Below are positions 16,495 through 24,077 of a stretch of 64,000 bases of DNA, piece by piece. The stretch lies in the NCBI GenBank assembly GCA_963782465.1, contig CAWAJR010000006.1, positions 620,001-684,000 of the forward strand. Direction: 5' to 3'. Made by a program: the position numbers and the translations under genes. The stretch comes from JAODBJ01 sp963782465. Its GTDB lineage: Bacteria > Actinomycetota > Acidimicrobiia > IMCC26256 > PALSA-610. Under the pieces are notes generated by a model that saw nothing but the letters and a program-made list of their open reading frames with translations, was not told where the DNA came from and searched no databases. The stretch's first letter is position 1. Every line of letters begins with the position of its first letter.

Positions 16495-17380
16495 GCGCGC
16501 GAAGACCGGCGAAAAGGTCGTCTTCGAACTCGCCGTCGGGCACACCCGTGTCGACGAGCGAGCGGGCAAGTTGGAACTCTTCCCAGGGGAACACGCGACG
16601 GGTGACGGAGTCGGGCAACCGCATCCAGTGACCCTCGGGGTCGACCTGCGTGCGGTGCGCGAGCAACGACTCACGCCGCTTGTGCAGGAAGTCGCCGACG
16701 TCGATCAGGGTCGTGAACTCGTCGTGGCGGTCGGAGAAACCCCGCTCGAACCAGTGCGCGTACGGGCTCTCCTCACCGCGCTCGAGGTAGACGCCGTGCA
16801 ACGCCTTGACCCGGGCCACCGACCACGACACGTAGTAGAGCTTCGACGGCTGCCACGGGTCGCCGGCGTCGGGGTACTGGTCGGGGTCACCGGCAGCGTC
16901 GAACGCCGGGCCGGTGATCTCGAACACCCGGATGTGATCGGGGTGCGGGTAGAACTGGCGGTCCTCGCGATACGTGATGATCACCTGCGGTCGCTCGGCC
17001 CGGATGATCTTCACGAACCGGCCGACGGCTTCCTCGAGCGGGGCGTTGGCGAAGTTGTCGGGCCGGTGGTTCACTTCGGTGTCGGGCATGCCCGAATCGT
17101 GGTACCCGAGCAGGTGGAGCGCGTCGTAGCCGAGTACCCGGACGCTCTCGTTCAGCTCGGCCATCCGCACGTCGAACAGGTTCGCGCGCACCTCGGGCGT
17201 GTCGGCCGCCGGGTTCAGGATGTCGCCCGCTTCGCCGCCGGTACACGTCACGAGCACGGTTCGTACGCCCTCGGCGTGGTACTTCGCGGTCGTCCCGGCG
17301 CCCTTCGACGCTTCGTCGTCGGGATGGGCGTGCACTTGCAGCAGGCAGAGGGGTTCGCGTTCGGAGTTCGTCTCGGCCAT
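16481..17380 (-). CDS. mca: Mycothiol S-conjugate amidase
   Basis: 299 residues, the usual length. The zinc motif HAHPDDEASKGAGTTAKY is at residues 17-34, with the Lys of SKGA typical of Mca rather than MshB. A later His pair lies in FYPHPDHIRVFEITGPAFD. Mca cleaves mycothiol conjugates to release mercapturates for export, a detoxification role in the cytoplasm. TAGCTT stands six bases before the ATG, so the operon mca-SCP2 is probably leaderless. This gene is the main evidence for mycothiol in the organism. Confidence 0.93.
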   Translation of the reverse strand: MAETNSEREPLCLLQVHAHPDDEASKGAGTTAKYHAEGVRTVLVTCTGGEAGDILNPAADTPEVRANLFDVRMAELNESVRVLGYDALHLLGYHDSGMPDTEVNHRPDNFANAPLEEAVGRFVKIIRAERPQVIITYREDRQFYPHPDHIRVFEITGPAFDAAGDPDQYPDAGDPWQPSKLYYVSWSVARVKALHGVYLERGEESPYAHWFERGFSDRHDEFTTLIDVGDFLHKRRESLLAHRTQVDPEGHWMRLPDSVTRRVFPWEEFQLARSLVDTGVPDGEFEDDLFAGLRAHELA

Positions 17381-17386
17381 CGAGCC

Positions 17387-17392
17387 AAGCTA
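17387..17392 (-). promoter_or_regulatory. -10 hexamer TAGCTT, leaderless start of mca
   Basis: On the minus strand TAGCTT ends six bases before the mca ATG at 17380. Confidence 0.5.
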
Positions 17393-17409
17393 ACCGAAGT
17401 GCCTCCGAG

Positions 17410-18444
17410 TCAATTCCCCGATTCCTCGACGGCGTAGACCATGACGTCTCCGACGCCCCTGACGTGGCGGGTGCCGACCGGGTCCCAATCCAACCCGCGG
17501 TCGTTCTCGAGCGCCCGGTGCATCGGCTCCGAAGCCAGCACCGTGCCCGGCCGCGCGATGTCGGTGAGGCGGCTGGCCAGGTTCACGACCGGGCCGTAGT
17601 AGTCGCCGTCGCGGGCGAGGAGCGGGCCGTGCGCGACGCCCGCACGCACCGGCGGCAATTCGGGGTAGCCGCTCGAGCGCCGAACGAGTGCGAGGGTTGC
17701 GTGCATCACCGCCGGCGGCAAGCCCGCCAGCATCACCTCGTCGCCGATGGTCTTGACGACGCGGGCGTTGTGCTCGGCCGCGGTGTCGAACGCGAGCGTT
17801 TCCCATCGCGTCACGAGCTGGCCGAGGCGGTTCGGTTCGAGTTCCTGGGAGATGGCCGTGAACCCCGAGAGGTCGGCGAAGCCGATCGCGAGATCGACCA
17901 TCGTGTCGTCGTCGCCGCGGGCGAGACGGCGCCAGAGCGCGGCGCGCAATTGCGAACGATGTACGTAGTCGACCAGTTCGCTGATCGTGCCCCAGTCGAG
18001 CTCGGTCAGGAGCTGCTCGCCGACCTGGTCTTCGGTGAGCCCCGCCTGCCGGAGGCCCTGCATCTCCTCCGCGATGAGCTCGGCTTCGACCTCCGCGACG
18101 CGAGCGAGTGACGAGCTGAGCACACGGGTCGAGCGCAGCAGGTTCCCCTCACCGGCCGGTGCGACACCGCCGACCGCCACCCGCAACATCTCCAGGTCTC
18201 GGTCGGTAAAGGCACGTACCCCCGGCGCGACGTCGGGGAAGCCCATGGCCCGCCACAAACGCCGTGCGGTTTCGGTGTCGACCTGGCCCCGTTCGGCGAC
18301 CTCGTCGACGTCGTAGCGGCCCTGACCGGGCATCAGGAGGCGGTCGACGACGAGGAGCGGGAGCCAGCCGTCGGTCTGGGCTCGTGCGATCTCGGCGTCG
18401 GACGCTCCGTGCTCACGGAGGAAGCGGCGCAACGTCGACGACAT
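17410..18444 (-). CDS. Class III adenylate cyclase with Rv1264/Rv2212-type regulatory N-terminus
   Basis: 344 residues from MSSTLRRFLREHGAS. The first 160 residues are helical and match the adenylate cyclase regulatory domain of mycobacterial Rv1264 and Rv2212, which in Rv1264 senses pH. The cyclase domain has metal Asp in FADLSGF and IGDEVM, the adenine-specifying Lys in VVKTIGDE, and the transition-state Asn/Arg in VVNLASRL, so it should be active. No membrane helix: a soluble cyclase, expected to act as a dimer. A second one is at 57075. Confidence 0.87.
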   Translation of the reverse strand: MSSTLRRFLREHGASDAEIARAQTDGWLPLLVVDRLLMPGQGRYDVDEVAERGQVDTETARRLWRAMGFPDVAPGVRAFTDRDLEMLRVAVGGVAPAGEGNLLRSTRVLSSSLARVAEVEAELIAEEMQGLRQAGLTEDQVGEQLLTELDWGTISELVDYVHRSQLRAALWRRLARGDDDTMVDLAIGFADLSGFTAISQELEPNRLGQLVTRWETLAFDTAAEHNARVVKTIGDEVMLAGLPPAVMHATLALVRRSSGYPELPPVRAGVAHGPLLARDGDYYGPVVNLASRLTDIARPGTVLASEPMHRALENDRGLDWDPVGTRHVRGVGDVMVYAVEESGN

Positions 18445-18536
18445 CGCTGCATTCTCGCGGGCGACGCCGCGGGCCGGACGAACTCTCCGAATGACCGCGA
18501 GAAGTGGGACATTCGGCTCACGGCGTGGGGCTTCCC

Positions 18537-18564
18537 TCAAGTCCACCGGGCGCCCTGTCGATCC
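18537..18564 (+). promoter_or_regulatory. Possible sigma-28 (FliA/WhiG-like) promoter
   Basis: TCAAGTCC and GTCGATCC are separated by 12 bases, close to the sigma-28 pattern TAAAGTTT-N11-GCCGATAA. It lies about 50 bases before the start of the propeller-CAP gene. No flagellar gene is visible, so this is tentative. Confidence 0.3.
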
Positions 18565-18615
18565 TCCTCATGAGGCGGGGCTTTTGTTTGCCGACGCTCC
18601 CCCGCCGGGGCAGAC

Positions 18616-19970
18616 ATGGGCTTGCGCACACACATCTCGAAAGCGCACCGACGGGCCACGGCCACCATGGTGGGCGCGCTCCTCGTGGCGACCGCAGCGA
18701 TCGCAACGCCGCCGATCTCGGCGCACATCCAGGCGGGGAGCAACTCGCCGGCCTTGCAGCTGCGCCAACCGGTGGTCGGGATCGCGGCCACGCCGAGTGG
18801 CAGCGGGTACTGGCGGGTGGCATCCGACGGGGGCGTGTTCACCTACGGTGACGCCCACTTCTACGGATCGCTCGGCCGGATCCACTTGGCCCAGCCCATC
18901 GTCGGGATCGTCGGCACACCGACGGGCCACGGGTACTGGATGGTCGCGAGCGACGGCGGCGTCTTCACCTTCGGCGACGCGAAGTTCCACGGGTCCCTCG
19001 GCGCGATCCACCTCAACGCGCCGATCGTCGGCATCGCGGCGACGCCGACCGGCCGCGGTTACTGGCTGGCGGCGAGCGACGGCGGCGTCTTCACCTTCGG
19101 CGACGCCCACTTCTACGGGTCGCTCGGCCGGATCCACCTCGTGCAACCGATCGCCGGGATCGCGGCGAGTCGCGACGGCAAGGGTTACTGGATGGTCGCC
19201 CACGACGGCGGCATCTTCACGTTCGGCAGCGGCGCCCACTTCTACGGGTCACTCGGCCGGATCCACCTCGTACAGCCGATCGTCGGCATGACCGCGACCA
19301 ACACGGGGCGCGGCTACCTCCTCGTTGCGGCCGACGGTGGCGTCTTCACCTTCGGCGACGCGAAGTTCCTCGGCTCGGCGGCACGGTCGTGCCCCGACGC
19401 GCAGACCATCGGCGTAGCCTCGCCCCGGAACGGGTCGGGCTACTGGATCGGTCTCGCAAATGCTCGGACGTTCGCGTTCACGTCGTCGTCGAGCGCGCCG
19501 TCGTGCAAGTTGACACCGGCGGACCTTGTCGCCCACGACCTCTTCAGCCGCCTGAACGCGGAGCGCGCCGCGCGCGGCCGTGGGCCCTGCAGTGGGACGG
19601 CAGCCTGGCGTCGTACGCGAAGTCGTGGAGCACGAAGATGGCGTCGGTCGGTTTCGTCCACAGCCAGATCTCGTCGCTCCTCACCGACGGCCGCCTGTCG
19701 TACGTGGGTGAGAACATCGCCTGGGCGCGCGGGCAAGGCGTCAGCTCGTCGACCTTGCACACGATGTGGATGAACTCGTCGGGCCACCGCGACAACATGC
19801 TCTCCCCCACCTACAACCTGGTCGGCATCGGCGTGTACTGCGCGTCGGATGGCACCGTGTGGGCAACCCAGGACTTCGGCCGCATCGCGACGGCCGGCCC
19901 CGGCGCCCCCGCCCCGCCGGAGAGCCCGACCCCGTTCGTGCGCAGCGATGCCGGTGGTGCCACCTGCTGA
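18616..19970 (+). CDS. Secreted propeller-repeat protein with C-terminal CAP domain (frameshifted)
   Basis: About 451 residues if repaired. A signal peptide (residues 1-36) is followed by five 42-residue repeats and a degenerate sixth, each with the core ASDGGVFTFGDAxFYGSLG and ending TGxGYW. Then comes a CAP/SCP domain: LFSRLNAERAARGRG, WSTKMASVGFVHSQ, VGENIAWARG and SSGHRDNML. The frame breaks at 19582-19587: the CAP domain continues in the -1 frame, and one extra C in the GGGCCC run restores RGRGPLQWDGSL. Probably a cell-wall or surface protein. I think the break is a sequence error, because both halves are well preserved. Confidence 0.75.
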
Positions 19971-19981
19971 ACCGGTGTGCC

Positions 19982-20000
19982 GCCGCGGTGAGCCCGCGGC
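19982..20000. terminator. Short GC hairpin after the CAP protein
   Basis: GCCGCGG and CCGCGGC flank a 5-base loop, 12 bases after the stop at 19970. No T-tract. The rest of 19971-20197 shows no convincing gene. Confidence 0.4.
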
Positions 20001-20197
20001 TTCGCCGCCCGTGCGCAGCCGGCTGCCTCGTTGCGCGCTAGCGCCTTAACGGTTCGTCAAACCACCATCAAGGCTTGGCCCCGCCGCGCACCTCGCGTCC
20101 CGACGCGCTGGCGCAGCCAATACGGTGTCGAGCCCGTGCCCCTTCACTCCGGCCTTCGACCCCGCCTTCCGCGCGTTGCGCGCGACGGACGCGGGCG

Positions 20198-21364
20198 TTG
20201 GCCCGAGCGTTCCGTTCGACCGGAGGGATCGCGATCGTGGTCGCCTCGATCGGTACCGGCTGCTCGAGCGGGCACGCTCCCTCCGGGAAGGCAGCAGGCT
20301 CCTCGACGAGCACCGGCGGGGCGACGAGCACCACCGCCGTGGTGCGCCCGTCGACAACGACGGCGAAGCGGGCCCGGCGCCCCCTCGACGTTTACGCGCA
20401 CACCCACGCCGGGATGTTGAGCCCCGCCGTTGCCGGTGTGCCGGCACGCGTCTACGTGCCCAACAGCAACTCCGACACCGTCGATGTCATCGACCCGACC
20501 ACCTACACGGTGGTCAACCACTTCGCGGTCGGCCGGCTCCCTCAGCACATCACGCCGTCGTGGGACCTGCGAACGCTCTATGTCGACAACGACCTCGGCA
20601 ACTCGTTGACCCCGATCGATCCCCGCACCGGGACGCCGGGCACACCGATCCCCGTCACCGACCCGTACAACCTCTACTTCACGCCCGACGGGTCGAAGGC
20701 GATTGTCGTCGCGGAACGCATGCAACGGCTCGACATCCGCGACCCGCACACGTTCGCGCTGCTCACGAGTGTTTCCATCCCCCACCTCGGCGCCGACCAT
20801 TTGGATTTCACCGCCGACGGCCGTCACCTCGTCGTCAGCTGCGAATTCTCGGGCTACCTCGTTCGCGTCGACTTGCAGACGATGCAGATCGACGGCCAGC
20901 TCTACGTCGGTGGCCAACCCATCGACGTGAAGCTGTCACCCGACGGAAAAGTGATGTACGTCGCCAACCAGAGCCGGGCCGGCGTTTCGGTGATCGACCC
21001 GACCACGATGAGCGAGGTTCAGTTCATCCCGACCGGCGCCGGCGCGCACGGGTTGTACCCGAGCCGTGACGGCAAGAGCCTTTACGTGAGCAACCGCAGC
21101 GCCGGTTCGGTTTCGGTGATCAGTTTCGCGACCCGGTCCGTCGTCGCGACGTGGCCGATCGGTGGCAGCCCCGACATGGGCGGTGTCAGCGCCGACGGCA
21201 CCCAGCTCTGGTTGACCGGCCGCTACAACAGCGACGTGTACGTGATCGACACGACCACGGGTCAACTGCTGCACAAGATCCCTGTCGGTTCGGGCCCTCA
21301 CGGTCTCGACTTCTTCCCGCAGCCCGGCCGCTACAGCCTCGGCCATACCGGCAACTACCGCTGA
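20198..21364 (+). CDS. YVTN beta-propeller lipoprotein
   Basis: 388 residues if the TTG at 20198 is used, giving ARAFRSTGGIAIVVASIGTGC with a lipobox at the Cys; a TTG at 20075 is the alternative but adds an Arg-rich stretch that spoils the signal peptide. After a Ser/Thr linker, at least six YVTN-type repeats follow, e.g. RVYVPNSNSDTVDVIDPTT, VMYVANQSRAGVSVIDPTT and SLYVSNRSAGSVSVI. These blades build a surface propeller, usually for protein or ligand binding. The 3' end overlaps the convergent Kelch lipoprotein by 10 bases. Confidence 0.8.
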   Translation: MARAFRSTGGIAIVVASIGTGCSSGHAPSGKAAGSSTSTGGATSTTAVVRPSTTTAKRARRPLDVYAHTHAGMLSPAVAGVPARVYVPNSNSDTVDVIDPTTYTVVNHFAVGRLPQHITPSWDLRTLYVDNDLGNSLTPIDPRTGTPGTPIPVTDPYNLYFTPDGSKAIVVAERMQRLDIRDPHTFALLTSVSIPHLGADHLDFTADGRHLVVSCEFSGYLVRVDLQTMQIDGQLYVGGQPIDVKLSPDGKVMYVANQSRAGVSVIDPTTMSEVQFIPTGAGAHGLYPSRDGKSLYVSNRSAGSVSVISFATRSVVATWPIGGSPDMGGVSADGTQLWLTGRYNSDVYVIDTTTGQLLHKIPVGSGPHGLDFFPQPGRYSLGHTGNYR

Positions 21365-22431
21365 AGCGAGAGCGCGACGACGTCGGCGACCGGCTGGTTC
21401 GGGCCGACTTCGCCGCCGAGCAGGTATGCAGTACCACCGATGTTCGTCGCCGCCGCGTCCGACACGGCACGGGGAAGATGACCGACGATGTGCAGGCCGG
21501 CTGTGGCCGGGTCGAACGCCATGATCTGATCGGTCCACGCACCGTTCGAGTGACCGCCGAGCAGGTACACGTGCCCGCCGAGGTGCACGACCGTCGCGTG
21601 CGACAGCGTCGCCGGCAGGTGGGCGGCGATCGTCACCGCGCCCGTCGTCAGCGAGACCTCCTGCACCGCGTTGGTGTCGACGCCGGCGTCCTCGCCCCCG
21701 CTCGTCGCACCGCCGATCACGAACAGGCGGTCGCCGTCGATCGTGACCGCCGGGTACCGAACGCCGATCGGGAGGTGCGCGACGGTCCGGAACGACACAC
21801 CGTCGGTGGTCGACAGCACGTCGGGGACGACCGACGAACCGTCGTAGCCGCCGACGATGTACATGGTGCCGTTCGCCGATGCCGACGCGAGATCGGCGCG
21901 GGCGTGGGGCAAACGACCCCCGACGACGGTGGTCCCATCGGCTTGCAGCACCTGCACGGCGTCGGAGGCGACCCCGGCGCCGCCGCCGATCAGGACGGGC
22001 CGCCCGCCGAGCAGGCCGCCGACCGCATCGTGCTCGGCGGAGGCCAGCAGACCGAGACGGCGAGCCTGGCCGTCGGGATGGATCGCGTCGATGATCGCGC
22101 TGGGACCACCGTCGCGATTGCCGCCCATGACGACGATGTCGCCGCCGAAGGTCAGCGCCACTTCGCGATCGAGTGGTGCCGGCAGCGACCAGCTCGCGGC
22201 GCTGACGACGAGCCGTGCCGGCGCGGGTTTCGTCGCGCCGGGGCCCGTCGTCGTTGTCGACGCCGGCGCGGCCGGCACGGTCGTCACGCCTGCGGCCGGC
22301 GGCTTCTTGCGAGCGGCCTGCTTGCTCGCAGAGCAGGCCGGGAGCAGCGCGGCCGCGACGAGGGCGATGAGCGCGATGAGGAGCCGGCCCGAAGGGCGCG
22401 GCGCGTGCGGCGTGGATTTCGAAGGGGGCAT
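21355..22431 (-). CDS. Kelch-repeat lipoprotein
   Basis: 358 residues. The signal peptide ends in the lipobox LLPACSAS, followed by a Pro/Thr-rich linker to about residue 75. Kelch-type repeats follow with the GG doublets: DIVVMGGNRDGG, TMYIVGGYDGSS, RLFVIGGATSGG, HVYLLGGHSNGA and TAYLLGGEVG. It would form a six-bladed propeller on the outside of the membrane. Lying convergent with the YVTN lipoprotein, the pair might be functionally linked, but they cannot share a transcript. Confidence 0.82.
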   Translation of the reverse strand: MPPSKSTPHAPRPSGRLLIALIALVAAALLPACSASKQAARKKPPAAGVTTVPAAPASTTTTGPGATKPAPARLVVSAASWSLPAPLDREVALTFGGDIVVMGGNRDGGPSAIIDAIHPDGQARRLGLLASAEHDAVGGLLGGRPVLIGGGAGVASDAVQVLQADGTTVVGGRLPHARADLASASANGTMYIVGGYDGSSVVPDVLSTTDGVSFRTVAHLPIGVRYPAVTIDGDRLFVIGGATSGGEDAGVDTNAVQEVSLTTGAVTIAAHLPATLSHATVVHLGGHVYLLGGHSNGAWTDQIMAFDPATAGLHIVGHLPRAVSDAAATNIGGTAYLLGGEVGPNQPVADVVALSLQR

Positions 22432-22482
22432 CGCGGGGTGAATGTAAGTGACCGCCGCCGCGATCAGTGCGCGCCCCCGAGC

Positions 22483-22893
22483 TCAGGCGTCGACGATGCG
22501 CCGGCCCGAGACGAACTCGGGTCGCATCCGCACCCAATGATGGCGGTTGCCGTTCGCCCATGGCGCGAGACCGAGCTCCTCCGCGCGACTGATCGCGTCG
22601 GGGTCCTCGCACTCGTACGCGCGCCCGACGGCGAGCACGCTCCACCCGGTGCCGGTTTCCTCGTCGTAACTGTCGACCTCGAATGCGATGACGGCCGTGT
22701 CGACTGCGGCTCGCAGCTTGGTGCCCTCACCGGTGCGAAACAGGATGTCGCCGTCGACCCAGCCGTAGTTCACCGGGAGGATCACGGGCAGCGCGCCGAC
22801 GTTCACACCGACTCGCCCGATACGCGCGCGACCGAGGTGATCGCGACAGTCGCGCTCGTCCATGACAACGAGCGCATCATCGTCGCCCAGCAT
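22483..22893 (-). CDS. Pyridoxamine 5'-phosphate oxidase-like flavin-binding protein
   Basis: 136 residues from MLGDDDALVVMDERDCRDHL; MDERDC ten codons later is an alternative start. The split-barrel signature is seen in GRARIGRVGVNVGALPVILPVNYGWVDGDILFRTGEGTK (two strands and the phosphate loop) and in VAFEVDS-like AVIAFEVDSYDEETGTGWSV. It belongs to the PPOX-like group that binds FMN or F420. Actual reaction unknown. It is divergent from the histidine kinase. Confidence 0.78.
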   Translation of the reverse strand: MLGDDDALVVMDERDCRDHLGRARIGRVGVNVGALPVILPVNYGWVDGDILFRTGEGTKLRAAVDTAVIAFEVDSYDEETGTGWSVLAVGRAYECEDPDAISRAEELGLAPWANGNRHHWVRMRPEFVSGRRIVDA

Positions 22894-23025
22894 GCGAGTC
22901 GCCCTCCTGCCGCGCCCCCCGCCCAATATGTACGGAAGACTCTTCCGGATCCGGCCGGAGGCAAGGCAGGGCCAATGGTCCCGACTTCGCCCCCCTCCCG
23001 GCCCGACGGGGCTTGGCCACCCGCG

Positions 23026-23031
23026 TATCCT
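23026..23031 (+). promoter_or_regulatory. -10 hexamer TATCCT, leaderless start at 23038
   Basis: TATCCT ends six bases before the GTG of the histidine kinase and argues for that start over an ATG at 22975. Confidence 0.5.
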
Positions 23032-23037
23032 TCCCGC

Positions 23038-24066
23038 GTGGACGGGACCTCTCAGCCTTCGGGCACGATCAGCGACCGCGCGCTGCGAGCCGCGATTGAC
23101 GCCGCTTCCGACGGAGTGCTCCTCGTCGACGCCGACGGCACGATCGTCTTCGCCAACCCGATGCTGCTCCGGCTGTTCGGCTACACCGCGGCCGAGTTGC
23201 TCGGGTCACCGATCGAAACCCTCATCCCACCCGCGCAACGCGACGAGCACACCGGCCAGCGCCGCGCCTACGTCGACAACCCGCGCACGCGGCCCATGGG
23301 TTCGGGCCTCGACCTGTACGGCCGCCACCGCGACGGTCACGAGTTCGCGGTCGAGATCGGCTTGAGCCCGGTCCCCGACCCCACTGGCGTGCACGTCGTC
23401 GCGATCGTGCGCGATGTGACCGAACGCAAGCGCGCCGCCGCCGACCTCATGCACGCGCAGGAGCAACTCGCGCTCATCGACGATCGTGAGCGCATCGCCC
23501 GCGACCTGCACGACACCGTGATCCAACGCCTCTTCGCCGTCGGCCTCTCGCTCCAGGGCGCGCTCGTGCGCAACTCGGCACCCGAGCTCACCGACCGGCT
23601 CGAACTCGCCGTCGACGAGATCGACGGCGCAATCCGCGATGTGCGCACCTCGATCTTCTCGCTGCAGTCACGGCGGGGAATCGCGGCCGGTCCTCGCGAG
23701 ACCGTCTTGCAGCTCACCCGTGAGGCGTCGCGCGCACTCGGTTTCGACCCTCGAGTCGAGTTTCGCGGCCTGGTCGACACGAAGCTTGTCGACGCCGTTA
23801 TCGAGCAGCTGGTCCCGACGTTGCGGGAAGCGCTCTCCAACATTGCGCAGCACGCGCACGCGAGCCGCGTCGAGGTGCTGATCGATGTCGACGACAACGT
23901 GCTCCTCCGAGTCGCCGACAACGGCGTCGGCATGAGCGAGCACGCCGAGGCGGGCGAGGGTCTGGCCAATATGGCCGAACGTGCCGCGCAGGTCGGCGGC
24001 CACTGCATCGTCAAGTCGGGCGAAGACGGCGGCACGATCGTCGAATGGTTCGTGCCGATCAGCTGA
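23038..24066 (+). CDS. PAS-domain histidine kinase, NarL/HisKA_3 type
   Basis: 342 residues. A PAS domain covers about residues 15-135 (LLVDADGTIVFANPMLLRLFGY, IVRDVTERK at its end). The dimerisation helix has the phosphoacceptor His in ERIARDLHDTVIQRLFAVG, as in NarX/DevS kinases. The ATPase domain has LREALSNIAQHAHAS and VADNGVGM. No transmembrane helix, so it is a cytoplasmic sensor, perhaps of redox or a ligand in the PAS pocket. No response regulator is adjacent. The stop sits in a hairpin shared with the convergent ATPase gene. Confidence 0.85.
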   Translation: MDGTSQPSGTISDRALRAAIDAASDGVLLVDADGTIVFANPMLLRLFGYTAAELLGSPIETLIPPAQRDEHTGQRRAYVDNPRTRPMGSGLDLYGRHRDGHEFAVEIGLSPVPDPTGVHVVAIVRDVTERKRAAADLMHAQEQLALIDDRERIARDLHDTVIQRLFAVGLSLQGALVRNSAPELTDRLELAVDEIDGAIRDVRTSIFSLQSRRGIAAGPRETVLQLTREASRALGFDPRVEFRGLVDTKLVDAVIEQLVPTLREALSNIAQHAHASRVEVLIDVDDNVLLRVADNGVGMSEHAEAGEGLANMAERAAQVGGHCIVKSGEDGGTIVEWFVPIS

Positions 24067-24077
24067 GCCGGGCTCAG
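24063..24077. terminator. Hairpin containing both convergent stop codons
   Basis: CTGAGCC-G-GGCTCAG is a perfect 7-base stem with a one-base centre. It includes the TGA of the histidine kinase (24064-24066) and the TGA of the P-type ATPase (24074-24076, minus strand). The centre is too tight for a normal RNA loop, so two base pairs would have to open. Confidence 0.45.

Noticed and set aside
18445..18615. A c-di-AMP or c-di-GMP riboswitch before the propeller-CAP gene
   Set aside because: The conserved core sequences of these riboswitches are not present; only a short CCTC/GAGG hairpin is seen.
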